Source: HB2-32-21 sp041603535 (GTDB taxonomy: Bacteria; Pseudomonadota; Gammaproteobacteria; Pseudomonadales; Porticoccaceae). Taken from it: a stretch of DNA of 64,000 bases. Location of the stretch: NCBI GenBank assembly GCA_041603535.1, contig JBFIEE010000009.1, positions 13,803 through 77,802 of the forward strand. The letters run 5' to 3'. A program made the position numbers and the translations under genes. This document shows positions 17,197 to 26,341 of this stretch, piece after piece. How positions within the stretch are numbered: position 1 is the stretch's first letter; each line of letters begins with the position of its first letter. Under the pieces are notes generated by a model. That model did not search any database, was not told the DNA's origin, and worked only from the letters and a program-made list of their open reading frames with translations.

Positions 17197-17967
17197 ATGG
17201 ATCTGGATTTTCCTCTAATTCTGGTGGGTCTGACCGCCGCGGCTGGTTTGATGTGGTTGCTGGATAGGCTTTATTTGTCTTCCAGGCGCTCAAAAGACAA
17301 GTCGCCCCCCTGGTATGTGGAGTCGACGGCGCCATTTTTCCCGGTACTTCTGGTCGTGCTGGTGGTGCGATCCTTTGTGGTCGAGCCTTTTCAAATTCCG
17401 TCAGGGTCAATGATTCCAACGTTACAGGTGGGTGACTTTATCCTGGTCAATAAGTTTACCTATGGTTTGCGTTTGCCTGTTACCGGAACCAAGATTCTGG
17501 AGGTGTCGGAACCGGAACGTGGTGATGTGATGGTATTTTTCCCGCCGGGGGACAGCCGATACTTTATCAAGCGGGTTATTGGCTTGCCTGGCGATGAAAT
17601 CAGATTCGTTGACAACAATTTGTATGTTAATGGAGCAAAAATGCAGCAGATACCCACCGCGCAGGCGGCGTCGAGTGAGGCTGACTTGGGCGGTGGTAAT
17701 TACCAGGTCGTTACTGAAGATCTGGATGGCGTCCCGCATCTCATTCGCAAACAGGTCCAGTCGAGCAGGTACGGTCGTAATTTTGTCGCCGTTGTGCCAG
17801 AAGGGCACTACTTTATGGTTGGCGATAACCGAGACAATAGTCACGACAGTCGGGCGTGGGGCACGGTGCCGGAGAAAAATATCGTCGGCAAGGCCTTCGC
17901 TGTATGGATGCATTGGGAGCAGGTGCTAAGTCTGCCCTCCTTTGATAGAGTTGGCGGGATAAGATAA
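17197..17967 (+). CDS. lepB: Signal peptidase I
   Basis: The inner-membrane leader peptidase (256 residues). Two N-terminal membrane segments (about residues 1-22 and 45-65) are followed by the catalytic Ser in PSGSMIPTL, the general-base Lys in YFIKRVIGLPGD, and the conserved GDNRDNSHDSR box. It removes signal peptides of Sec and Tat substrates. It lies directly after lepA and before a small membrane-anchored protein. Confidence 0.97.
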   Translation: MDLDFPLILVGLTAAAGLMWLLDRLYLSSRRSKDKSPPWYVESTAPFFPVLLVVLVVRSFVVEPFQIPSGSMIPTLQVGDFILVNKFTYGLRLPVTGTKILEVSEPERGDVMVFFPPGDSRYFIKRVIGLPGDEIRFVDNNLYVNGAKMQQIPTAQAASSEADLGGGNYQVVTEDLDGVPHLIRKQVQSSRYGRNFVAVVPEGHYFMVGDNRDNSHDSRAWGTVPEKNIVGKAFAVWMHWEQVLSLPSFDRVGGIR

Positions 17968-17995
17968 CGATAATAATACATTGGAGGAATTGCTC

Positions 17996-18370
17996 ATGAG
18001 TAAATATCACCAGCGTGGTCTTTCAACCCTGGGTATGCTGGCTGTGCTGGCCGTTGGCGGTTTTTTCCTGACGGTGGCGATGAAAGCTGGTCCGCTGTAT
18101 CTGGATAATTATTTTGTCGATGCGGCCCTGCAGTCCCTGCGCAATGAGCGGGTTCACGAAATGACTGACCGGGAAATTCGCCGTAAAGTCAGCGATTACT
18201 TCACCGTGAATAACGTGCGTGATGTCAATGTACTGGATCTTCAGATAGAAAAGCAGAAGACCCGTACTTTGGTGAAAATGGATTATGAAAGACGCGTTAA
18301 CTTCATGGGTAACGTGGATATCGTGCTGGTATTCAATAATCAGTACGACAGCTCAACACAACATAACTGA
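17996..18370 (+). CDS. DUF4845-type membrane-anchored protein
   Basis: A 124-residue protein with a prepilin-like N terminus (QRGLSTLGMLAVLAVGGFFLTVAMK), a membrane segment at about residues 10-30, and a small extracytoplasmic domain. The ATG at 17996 has a GGAGGA site. Proteins of this type (DUF4845) sit between lepB and rnc in Pseudomonas-like genomes; their function is unknown. rnc starts 6 bp downstream. Confidence 0.8.
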   Translation: MSKYHQRGLSTLGMLAVLAVGGFFLTVAMKAGPLYLDNYFVDAALQSLRNERVHEMTDREIRRKVSDYFTVNNVRDVNVLDLQIEKQKTRTLVKMDYERRVNFMGNVDIVLVFNNQYDSSTQHN

Positions 18371-18376
18371 TGGCTT

Positions 18377-19111
18377 GTGAATATTAGTTATCGTCGCTTT
18401 TTGGATCGCATTGGGCATACGTTTGCCGATGAGGGCCTGCTTGAACAGGCGCTGACCCACCGAAGTTATAGCTCCGCGAACAATGAGCGGCTAGAATTTC
18501 TCGGTGATGCTGTGCTGGGAATGTTGATTAGTCAAATTTTGTATGAACGTTTTAAAGATGCCAGTGAAGGCGACTTGAGCCAGCTACGTGCCAGCCTGGT
18601 CAGGGGTGAAGCGCTGGCTGGTTTGGCCAGAGAAATGGGCCTGGGTGAACACCTCCGCCTGGGTGGCGGTGAATTGAAGAGCGGTGGCGCGCGCCGCCAA
18701 TCTATCCTGGCGAATGTCGTCGAAGCAATTATTGGCGCCATTTTTCTCGACGCTGGCATCGAGGCTTGTCGGGATCGAATTTTGCACTGGTTTGCCAGTC
18801 GACTCGAGAATCTTTCAGTGAGTGCACTGAATCGGGATGCGAAAACGCGATTACAGGAATACCTGCAACAGTTTGGCCGAGAGTTGCCAATTTACGAATT
18901 GGTAGATATCAGCGGTGAAGCCCATGTCCGGCTTTTTAATGTACGCTGTGGGCTTATTGACGCGCCGGAGCATGGCACGGGGCAGGCCGCCAGCCGAAAG
19001 AAGGCTGAGCAGATTGCAGCCGCAAGCGTGCTTGAACAATTACTAAACTCCGGGCAGCCTGTGAAGCGACCGATACTTACTGTAAAGGCGACACTTGAAC
19101 AAAATGACTGA
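18377..19111 (+). CDS. rnc: Ribonuclease III
   Basis: A double-strand-specific endoribonuclease (244 residues) for rRNA and mRNA processing. The signature NERLEFLGDAVLGM carries the catalytic acidic residues. A C-terminal dsRNA-binding domain begins near residue 155 (DAKTRLQEYLQQFG) and includes GTGQAASRKKAEQIAA. The start is GTG. The stop overlaps the era start by 8 bp, the classical rnc-era coupling. Confidence 0.96.
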   Translation: MNISYRRFLDRIGHTFADEGLLEQALTHRSYSSANNERLEFLGDAVLGMLISQILYERFKDASEGDLSQLRASLVRGEALAGLAREMGLGEHLRLGGGELKSGGARRQSILANVVEAIIGAIFLDAGIEACRDRILHWFASRLENLSVSALNRDAKTRLQEYLQQFGRELPIYELVDISGEAHVRLFNVRCGLIDAPEHGTGQAASRKKAEQIAAASVLEQLLNSGQPVKRPILTVKATLEQND

Positions 19112-20003
19112 GCAAGACGCTAAACGTTGCGGCTATGTGGCAATAATCGGTCAGCCAAATGTGGGCAAATCTACCTTGCTTAACCATTTGCTCGGTATAA
19201 AGCTCAGCATCACCTCGCGCAAACCGCAGACCACGCGGCACAAGGTGCTCGGGATTAAAACCGAGGGCAATGCCCAGCTTATTTTTGTTGATACTCCGGG
19301 AATTCATCAGAATCGCAAAAAAGCTATCAACCGGATAATGAACCGGGCAGCGGAAAGCGCGATTCGCGATGTGGATGTCATTGTCTTTGTCATTGACAGG
19401 CTTCGCTGGGATGAGGCCGATATGGCCGTCGCCGAACAGCTCAAAGCGGTTGGCACGCCGGTGATTGTGGCAATAAATAAAATCGACCGAATGGAAAATC
19501 GGCATACCTTGTTGCCGCTCTTTGAAACCATGGAGCAGGTATTGCCCGGTGCAGATGTTGTGGCGGTTTCCGCGTTGCGTGGACTGAATCTGGATGTCCT
19601 TGAGCAGGCCATAGCCCAGCATATTCCGGTTGGCGAGCATATGTTTCCAGCGGATCAGATTACTGATCGTAGCGAACGCTTTCTCGCTGCCGAGCTAGTG
19701 CGTGAGAAAATCACGCGGCAATTGGGCGCCGAATTGCCTTACCAGGTCACTGTAGAAATCGAGGATTTTGAGAATCGAGGTAATATAAAACATATTAGCG
19801 CCCTGATTCTGGTCGAACGAGAAGGTCAGAAAAAGATTATTATTGGCAGTAGCGGCGATCGGTTAAAAAAGATTGGGCAACAGGCGCGGTTGGATATGGA
19901 GCGCTTATTTGGCTGCAAAGTAATGTTAAATCTATGGGTAAAAGTGCGCAGTGGCTGGTCCGATGATGAGCGGGCGCTGCGCAGTCTGGGATATATCGAC
20001 TAG
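19104..20003 (+). CDS. era: GTPase Era
   Basis: Ribosome-assembly GTPase binding the 3' end of 16S rRNA. G1 is GQPNVGKSTLLN, G3 DTPGIH, G4 NKIDR, followed by a C-terminal KH domain that includes EREGQKKIIIGSSGDRLKKIG. The ATG at 19104 is preferred; an in-frame TTG at 19095 is possible. It overlaps rnc and is followed by recO after 29 bp. Confidence 0.97.
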   Translation: MTEQDAKRCGYVAIIGQPNVGKSTLLNHLLGIKLSITSRKPQTTRHKVLGIKTEGNAQLIFVDTPGIHQNRKKAINRIMNRAAESAIRDVDVIVFVIDRLRWDEADMAVAEQLKAVGTPVIVAINKIDRMENRHTLLPLFETMEQVLPGADVVAVSALRGLNLDVLEQAIAQHIPVGEHMFPADQITDRSERFLAAELVREKITRQLGAELPYQVTVEIEDFENRGNIKHISALILVEREGQKKIIIGSSGDRLKKIGQQARLDMERLFGCKVMLNLWVKVRSGWSDDERALRSLGYID

Positions 20004-20032
20004 GTGTTGCCGGCGAATTGTCGGAGCAGTAG

Positions 20033-20767
20033 ATGATTGCAAACAACGAATTAACCTATGTACTCCATACCCGAAGTTACCGGGAAACCAGTCAGTTGGT
20101 TGACCTGTTTTCATGCCGCACCGGGCGGCTGCGGGCGGTGGCGCGCGGTACCCGTGGTAGAAAGAAATCGGCAGTACCAGTCCTGCAGGCCTTCACCCCT
20201 TTTTTTGCTTGCTGGCAAGGTCGGGGTGACCTTAAAACACTGACCTCTTACGAGGTTGCTCAGCCGACAGGATTACTACGTGGCAACGCTTTGTATATCG
20301 GCTTTTACATCAACGAACTTCTGTGTCGATTGCTACCTGAATATATCCCCCATGAAAACCTCTTTGCTCAGTATGCAGGGCTGATCACGACGCTGGGCGA
20401 TGGCGCTGATCCGGAGCCGGGCTTACGCGTATTTGAGTTGTCCTTGCTGGAGGAGATGGGTTGTGGCCTCAATTTGTACGCCGATTGTGTCGACGACACA
20501 CCTTTCGAAGCAGAAAGTAATTATATGTTTCATCCGCCTGAGGGCTTTACTCGAGTTGACAAGGCTGGCGTTTACTCGCCACAGGATATATTTTCAGGCG
20601 CCCATCTCAGAGCGATCGCCGACCACTGGTTTTGCGATCAGGCAGTGCGGCAAAGCGCCAAGCGCTTATTGCGCCAGGCGCTAGCCAGCCATCTGGGGCC
20701 ACGGCCTTTGCACAGCAGAGAGCTCTTTAAACAAAGGGTTGGTCCGGCCCCTGTAACGCCGCCATGA
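20033..20767 (+). CDS. recO: DNA repair protein RecO
   Basis: A recombination mediator (244 residues) that helps RecR load RecA on SSB-coated single strands. The N-terminal OB-fold begins with TYVLHTRSYRETSQLVDLFS and continues through RAVARGTRGRKK; the C-terminal part is helical. Its end overlaps acpS by 4 bp. The usual pdxJ gene between recO and acpS is missing here. Confidence 0.94.
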   Translation: MIANNELTYVLHTRSYRETSQLVDLFSCRTGRLRAVARGTRGRKKSAVPVLQAFTPFFACWQGRGDLKTLTSYEVAQPTGLLRGNALYIGFYINELLCRLLPEYIPHENLFAQYAGLITTLGDGADPEPGLRVFELSLLEEMGCGLNLYADCVDDTPFEAESNYMFHPPEGFTRVDKAGVYSPQDIFSGAHLRAIADHWFCDQAVRQSAKRLLRQALASHLGPRPLHSRELFKQRVGPAPVTPP

Positions 20768-21138
20768 TTGTCGGCATTGGCACAGATCTTATCCAGATTG
20801 AACGAATTCGGGGTGTCTTGCAGCGCCAGGGTGAACGGTTTGCACGACGCATTCTGACGCCGCGGGAGTATCAAACATTTACCAGTCGTTATGATCAGGC
20901 AGCCTTTCTCGCCAAGCGCTTTGCGGCCAAGGAGGCGCTAAGCAAAGCCCTCCAGACAGGGATTGGGCGGATCAGCTGGCAGGATGTCGAAATTACCAAT
21001 TGCCCGGCTGGTGCTCCCGCAATTCGGGTACTTGGTAAAGCACAGGACCTCCTGGTAGCGCAGGGTGGCCGTAATATATTGCTCAGTCTGAGTGACGAAC
21101 GTGACTATGCACTGGCTTTTGTGGTGATCAGTACTTAG
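20764..21138 (+). CDS. acpS: Holo-ACP synthase
   Basis: A 124-residue phosphopantetheinyl transferase that activates acyl carrier protein. The motifs IVGIGTDLIQIERI (metal-binding Asp) and FAAKEALSKAL (Glu and Lys) are intact. The start overlaps the recO stop (ATGA), indicating coupling. Confidence 0.96.
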   Translation: MIVGIGTDLIQIERIRGVLQRQGERFARRILTPREYQTFTSRYDQAAFLAKRFAAKEALSKALQTGIGRISWQDVEITNCPAGAPAIRVLGKAQDLLVAQGGRNILLSLSDERDYALAFVVIST

Positions 21139-21294
21139 GTCTGGATGTGTCACTATGGGCGAGGGCGTGTGGCGAACAGTGACGTTATTCTTTGACATGG
21201 ATGACCTTTAATCCACTATCTGCTGCTCAATCACGGTGAGACAGGCTGATGTAGCAACAGGTAAAATGATCGTTTTTAGAGCAGAGACTTTTCC

Positions 21295-22191
21295 ATGCGG
21301 ACTGAATATCCGACCATAGAAGCATGTATTGGCAACACGCCGCTAGTGCGATTGCAACGGCTGCACGCAGGGACGAACAACACGCTGTTGGTCAAACTTG
21401 AGGGGAATAATCCTGCGGGTTCGGTGAAAGATCGACCAGCCCTGAGTATGATTCGACACGCTGAGGAGCGGGGTTTAATCAAACCAGGTGATACTCTGAT
21501 TGAGGCAACCAGCGGCAACACGGGCATTGCGTTGGCGATGGTGGCAGCGATTAAGGGGTATCGCATGATCCTGATCATGCCGGATCATATGACTGAAGAG
21601 CGCAAGGCAGCCATGCTGGCCTATGGTGCGGAACTGGTTCTGGTCAGTAAGGAAGCGAGCATGGAAGGCGCGCGCGATCTGGCGCTGGAAATGCAACAGG
21701 CTGGCAAAGGCCTGGTGCTCGATCAATTCAATAACAACGACAACCCCCTGTCCCATGTCGAGGGTACCGGGCCAGAAATTTGGCGGCAAACCCATGGCAC
21801 GGTGACACATTTTGTCAGTGCAATGGGCACCACCGGCACCATTATGGGTGTGGCTCGATATTTAAAAAGTAAAAACTCCGCTGTTCAAATTGTCGGCCTG
21901 CAACCCGCTGAGGGTGCCAGTATTCCCGGCATTCGTCGCTGGCCGAAGGCGTACATGCCGGGCATATTTGATGCGACGCTGATTGACCTTACGATGGATA
22001 TTACGCAACAGGAAGCCGAAGACACGATGCGACAGCTGGCGCGTCGAGAAGGGATATTTTGCGGTGTATCGTCGGGCGGGGCCGTTGCCGGTGCGCTGCG
22101 CCTGGCCGCAGGCCTTAACGACGCTGTGATTGTTGTGCCGATATCGGATCGTGGCGACAGATACTTATCATCAGGCCTGTATACGGCTTGA
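21295..22191 (+). CDS. cysM: Cysteine synthase B
   Basis: A PLP enzyme (298 residues) that makes cysteine from O-acetylserine and sulfide or thiosulfate. NPAGSVKDRPA holds the PLP Lys and TSGNTGIALAM the substrate loop. The absence of the longer CysK insert and the IGNTPLVRLQRL start fit CysM. It precedes relA by 40 bp, as in Pseudomonas, but without the rlmD gene often found between them. Confidence 0.94.
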   Translation: MRTEYPTIEACIGNTPLVRLQRLHAGTNNTLLVKLEGNNPAGSVKDRPALSMIRHAEERGLIKPGDTLIEATSGNTGIALAMVAAIKGYRMILIMPDHMTEERKAAMLAYGAELVLVSKEASMEGARDLALEMQQAGKGLVLDQFNNNDNPLSHVEGTGPEIWRQTHGTVTHFVSAMGTTGTIMGVARYLKSKNSAVQIVGLQPAEGASIPGIRRWPKAYMPGIFDATLIDLTMDITQQEAEDTMRQLARREGIFCGVSSGGAVAGALRLAAGLNDAVIVVPISDRGDRYLSSGLYTA

Positions 22192-22231
22192 AATGTAACC
22201 GTTAGCTGGTCTTGAGCAGGCGACGAATACC

Positions 22232-24469
22232 ATGGTTCAAATTCGCCAAAGCCATACTTTCCAAAAGATAATTCCCGACGATCTCAGCCCCTGGCTGGCC
22301 AGGATTGCCAGGAATAATCGCCGTCTTGATGTCGATATCTCTCAGCCTCTCATGGCGGCAGTTGGGGCGGTTCGGGCAGTTGAAAAGACTGTGCCGGATA
22401 CCTACGACACCGGTGAGCCCCGAGTGGGTTGCTTACGCACCGGTCTGGAGATGGCGGAAATCCTTTCTGAACTGGGTGTTGATGTCGAGGGCCTGCAGGC
22501 AAGCATCCTGTATCGTGCCGTGCGGGAAAAAAAGCTGTCCCTGAACAGCGTCGGCGCGCAGTTTGGCGAAGGGGTCGCCAAACTTATTGAAAATGTGCTC
22601 CGTATGGCGGTCATCAGCGCTTTGCGCAACGATACACCCGTGCAGGCCCTGGGGCACGACAGTGCTTACCAGGCGGCGAAAGTGCGGGAAATGCTGGTGT
22701 CAATTATCGATGACGTACGCGTCGCACTGCTCAAGTTGGCGGAACGAACTTGTGCTATTCGGGCGGTTAAGGATGCTTCCGACAGCAAGCGGCGTCGTGT
22801 TGCCGGTGAGATTTTTGATGTTTACGCGCCGCTGGCGCACCGGCTGGGTATTGGTCATCTAAAGTGGGAGCTGGAGGATCTGGCATTCCGCTATATGGAG
22901 CCGGAAGAGTACCAGCAAATTGCTCATTTGCTGGCCGAGAAACGCAGTGAACGGCAGCAGTATATCGATGAAATGATTGCCATCATCGATGCTGAGCTAC
23001 GCAAACTAGGCAAAGCTGGGGAGGTTAGCGGGCGCGCCAAGCATATTTATAGTATCTGGCGAAAAATGCACCGCAAGGGCATCGGCTTTTCACAGATTTA
23101 CGATATTCGGGCACTGCGGGTGCTGGTGCCGACGGTAGCTGATTGTTACGCAGTGCTGGGTATCGTGCACAGCAAGTGGCGTAACATCCCTAACGAGTTC
23201 GATGACTATATTGCGTCGCCCAAGGAGAATGGCTACCACTCTCTGCACACCGCCGTTATCGGGCCTGGCAGAAAAGTTATCGAGATTCAGATTCGGACGT
23301 TTGAAATGCACCAGGACGCCGAGTTTGGTGTCTGTGCCCACTGGGAATACAAGGATGGAGCGGGACAACTATCCCGTGTCTATGAAGATAAAATTACCTG
23401 GTTGCGACAGGTGCTTGAGTGGCATGACAATATCGGCGACAAGGCGGTTGGCGATTTTCTGCGGATGGAAGGAGGCGCCGACCGGGTTTATGCTTTTACT
23501 CCACAAGGCCATGTAGTGGACCTGCCGGCGGGTTCGACACCGGTCGACTTTGCTTACCAAATACATACCGATATTGGACATCGGTGTCGCGGTGCTAAAA
23601 TCAATGGCCGTGTTGTGCCGCTAAATTATCCCTTAAGCACCGCAGAGCAGGTAGACATTATTACCGGAAAATTTGCCGCTCCCAGCCGCGAATGGCTGAA
23701 TAGCTCCCTGGGTTATGTCAAAACCGCGCGAGCTAGAGCCAAGATTCAGCAGTGGTTTAAATCACTGCACAGGGATCAGAATGTCCGGGCTGGCAGAGCT
23801 ATGTTGGAAGACGAGTTTCATCGGCTGGGCTTGGAAACAGCACTTTTTAGTAAATTGGCAACGGTTTTTGGTTGCAAGGATGACAGCGCTCTTTATGAGG
23901 GTGTAGGTTCAGGTGAACTGGATTTGCAGAAAGTGATCGGCGCCGCCCAGCCTGTAGCGCCGTCAGTGGCGAAAGCTAAAGCCTCAGTTTCGCGACGGGC
24001 TCTGCAATTTGCGCACTCTGACTATTACATCTACGGGGCAGGTGATGTAGCGCTGAAGATGGCGGCTTGTTGCAAACCACAACCGGATCAACCGATATGC
24101 GGTTATCGTGCTAAAGGGCGTCGAGTTTCCGTGCATCGCCGGGATTGTGGAAATTTGTTGCGCCTGCAGGCGGTAGCGCCCCAAAAAAGTCTTCAGTTGC
24201 ACTGGGGTGGCGCGCCACAGGAGAGCTCCCCGGTGACGGTGGCGATAAAGTCTTTTGATCGCAGTGGGTTATTACGCGACATTACCGCCTTGATCGACGG
24301 GGAAGGCCTGTTTATAACGGCGCTGAGCACTGGTGCAAGCGTGGATGGGATTGTGACCATTGAGATGGTTACCGACATTCCTAAAGTTGAGCAATTAAGC
24401 AAGGTGCTTGCGCGCATCCGCCAGATACCTAACGTGATTGATGTGTGGCGGGTCAAGAATAAGGAGTAA
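22232..24469 (+). CDS. relA: GTP pyrophosphokinase RelA
   Basis: The ribosome-linked (p)ppGpp synthetase (745 residues). The N-terminal hydrolase domain is degenerate: ILYRAVREKK stands where active enzymes have an HD pair. The synthetase domain carries the acidic EFDD variant (NEFDDYIASPKENGYHSLH) typical of monofunctional RelA rather than the basic motif of bifunctional SpoT/Rel. TGS (from about residue 415) and C-terminal zinc-finger and ACT domains follow. mazG comes next after 4 bp. Confidence 0.96.
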   Translation: MVQIRQSHTFQKIIPDDLSPWLARIARNNRRLDVDISQPLMAAVGAVRAVEKTVPDTYDTGEPRVGCLRTGLEMAEILSELGVDVEGLQASILYRAVREKKLSLNSVGAQFGEGVAKLIENVLRMAVISALRNDTPVQALGHDSAYQAAKVREMLVSIIDDVRVALLKLAERTCAIRAVKDASDSKRRRVAGEIFDVYAPLAHRLGIGHLKWELEDLAFRYMEPEEYQQIAHLLAEKRSERQQYIDEMIAIIDAELRKLGKAGEVSGRAKHIYSIWRKMHRKGIGFSQIYDIRALRVLVPTVADCYAVLGIVHSKWRNIPNEFDDYIASPKENGYHSLHTAVIGPGRKVIEIQIRTFEMHQDAEFGVCAHWEYKDGAGQLSRVYEDKITWLRQVLEWHDNIGDKAVGDFLRMEGGADRVYAFTPQGHVVDLPAGSTPVDFAYQIHTDIGHRCRGAKINGRVVPLNYPLSTAEQVDIITGKFAAPSREWLNSSLGYVKTARARAKIQQWFKSLHRDQNVRAGRAMLEDEFHRLGLETALFSKLATVFGCKDDSALYEGVGSGELDLQKVIGAAQPVAPSVAKAKASVSRRALQFAHSDYYIYGAGDVALKMAACCKPQPDQPICGYRAKGRRVSVHRRDCGNLLRLQAVAPQKSLQLHWGGAPQESSPVTVAIKSFDRSGLLRDITALIDGEGLFITALSTGASVDGIVTIEMVTDIPKVEQLSKVLARIRQIPNVIDVWRVKNKE

Positions 24470-24473
24470 AAAT

Positions 24474-25301
24474 TTGGTCGATAGTCAGATATACGGTACC
24501 GCAGATCTGGTGTATTTAATGGAACGGTTACGGGATCGGAAGACCGGTTGTTCCTGGGACATCAAACAGAGTTTTGCGAGCGTCGTGCCGTGCACGCTAG
24601 AGGAGACGTATGAAGTTATCGATGCCATTGAGCGAGAAGACTTCAGCCATTTGCGTGAAGAGCTCGGTGATTTGCTGTTTCAGGTTATTTTTTACTGCCA
24701 GCTAGGGGCCGAACAGAAGCAATTTGATTTTGCCGATGTGGTCAGCGGCCTGGTGCATAAATTGATTGCCAGACATCCCCATGTCTTCCCTGACAAGACG
24801 CTGACCAGCGAACGGCAGTCAGACGAAGTGCTTGAAGAAGGGCAGATAAAAAACAACTGGGAAGCTTTGAAACGGCGAGATCGTAAACAAAAAGGTGTTA
24901 TCGGTCGGTTAGCAGATGTGCCCCTTGCGCTGCCGGCGCTGAGTCGGTCAACCAAGTTACAAAAAAGAGCGTCGCAGCACGGTTTTGACTGGTCCCACAT
25001 CAACCAGGTTGTCGAGAAAATTGATGAAGAGCTTGCGGAACTGAAAGAGGCGCTGGATACGGGCAGTATTGATTTAGTTGAGGAGGAGCTTGGCGACCTG
25101 TTCTTTGCCTGCGTAAACTTCAGTCGACACTCGGCGCTGGATGCTGAATCGGTGTTGCGCAGGGCCAATCAGAAATTTGAGTCGCGTTTTGCGGCGATGG
25201 AACAACAGGCGAGGGAAGATGGTGTCGATTTTGACGCGCTACCAGCGGATGAAAAAAATCGCTTGTGGGAACTTGCCAAGCAGATAGAGAGAAAGCCTTG
25301 A
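24474..25301 (+). CDS. mazG: Nucleoside triphosphate pyrophosphohydrolase MazG
   Basis: A tandem all-alpha NTP pyrophosphatase (275 residues) that removes non-canonical NTPs and can lower (p)ppGpp. Both repeats carry EExxE-type helices: LEETYEVIDAIE with EELGDLLFQ, and IDEELAELKEAL with EEELGDLFFA. The start is taken as TTG 24474 with AAGGAG seven bases upstream. The frame continues upstream inside relA. The relA-mazG pair is widespread in gammaproteobacteria. Confidence 0.92.
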   Translation: MVDSQIYGTADLVYLMERLRDRKTGCSWDIKQSFASVVPCTLEETYEVIDAIEREDFSHLREELGDLLFQVIFYCQLGAEQKQFDFADVVSGLVHKLIARHPHVFPDKTLTSERQSDEVLEEGQIKNNWEALKRRDRKQKGVIGRLADVPLALPALSRSTKLQKRASQHGFDWSHINQVVEKIDEELAELKEALDTGSIDLVEEELGDLFFACVNFSRHSALDAESVLRRANQKFESRFAAMEQQAREDGVDFDALPADEKNRLWELAKQIERKP

Positions 25302-25453
25302 GCGATAACCTCTGCGTGTTACCCACAAGCCCCTGACTTGTACAAAAAAAATATTCGGTGTAAGGTTCGTGCCCTTTTTTGACAGTGCCGCATAGTACCG
25401 TATTACTTCCGGTTCTGGTGGTGCTACAACTTATCTTATTCGGTCGTGTCATT

Positions 25454-25485
25454 TATTCCTTAAGTCTTAAATATTCCTTAAGTCT
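25454..25485 (+). repeat. 18-bp-period duplication before adk
   Basis: TATTCCTTAAGTCT occurs twice (25454-25467 and 25472-25485), ending 25 bp before the adk ATG. It lies in the untranslated leader. Confidence 0.8.
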
Positions 25486-25510
25486 AAAAACTATTGCTGG
25501 AGAAGCACCT

Positions 25511-26170
25511 ATGCGCATCATTCTGCTCGGCCCACCAGGCGCTGGTAAGGGAACCCAGGCTCAATTTATTACAGAGAAGTACGGTATCCCACAGATTTCT
25601 ACCGGCGATATGCTGCGCGCAGCGGTTAAGGCGGGGACAGAGCTGGGCATCAAAGCCAAAGGCATAATGGCTTCCGGGGGGCTGGTTTCTGATGATTTGA
25701 TTATCGCGCTGGTTAAAGAACGCATTACCCAGGGCGATTGTGCAAAGGGGTTTCTGTTCGATGGTTTTCCACGCACTATTCCTCAGGCACAGGCTCTGGT
25801 CGATGTGGGTATTGTTATAGATTGCGTGATTGAAGTTTTCGTCGAAGATGAAGAGATAGTTAATCGCCTGAGTGGCCGTCGTGTTCATGAGGCCTCGGGG
25901 CGGGTCTACCACACGCATCATAATCCACCGCAACGGGAAGGCTTAGATGACGTGACGGGTGAACCGTTGATTCAGCGTGCCGACGATACCGAAGAAACCA
26001 TTCGTAATCGGCTCAAAATTTACCATGAGCAAACGGAACCGCTGGTGGCTTTTTATACTAACCTGTCCAGTACCGGTAAAACGGACGTGCGTTATTTCCG
26101 CATTGACGGCGTCGGTGGACTTGATGATGTCAGGCGGCGACTGGTAGCAGCACTCGAAGACCCTCGCTAA
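25511..26170 (+). CDS. adk: Adenylate kinase
   Basis: It equilibrates ATP, ADP and AMP. The 219-residue long-LID form has the P-loop GPPGAGKGTQAQ at the N terminus, DGFPRTIPQA in the middle, and the LID region from GRRVHEASGRVYH to PLIQRADDTEETIRNRL. The LID has no zinc cysteines, as in most gammaproteobacteria. The ATG at 25511 has GGAGAAG upstream; the longer open frame covers only spacer sequence. Confidence 0.96.
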   Translation: MRIILLGPPGAGKGTQAQFITEKYGIPQISTGDMLRAAVKAGTELGIKAKGIMASGGLVSDDLIIALVKERITQGDCAKGFLFDGFPRTIPQAQALVDVGIVIDCVIEVFVEDEEIVNRLSGRRVHEASGRVYHTHHNPPQREGLDDVTGEPLIQRADDTEETIRNRLKIYHEQTEPLVAFYTNLSSTGKTDVRYFRIDGVGGLDDVRRRLVAALEDPR

Positions 26171-26317
26171 AAATTATGTTTGGGCGGCGTGGATTTTGTG
26201 CCATGAGTAGCTGGCCTGCTGAGCCCGTTAGCCAGTTCTGCGGGCGGCGTCTTGCGCCGGAGTATTTGTCGGTCGTTAGATCAGCCGTCCGGATAATCGT
26301 TAACATCGAGGTGCAAT

Positions 26318-26341
26318 CTAGTGCCTGAACTAGTGCCTGAA
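26318..26341 (+). repeat. 12-bp tandem duplication at the hemH start
   Basis: CTAGTGCCTGAA occurs twice head to tail and contains the GTG start codon each time. It duplicates the initiation region and adds Val-Pro-Glu-Leu to the N terminus. Confidence 0.85.
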
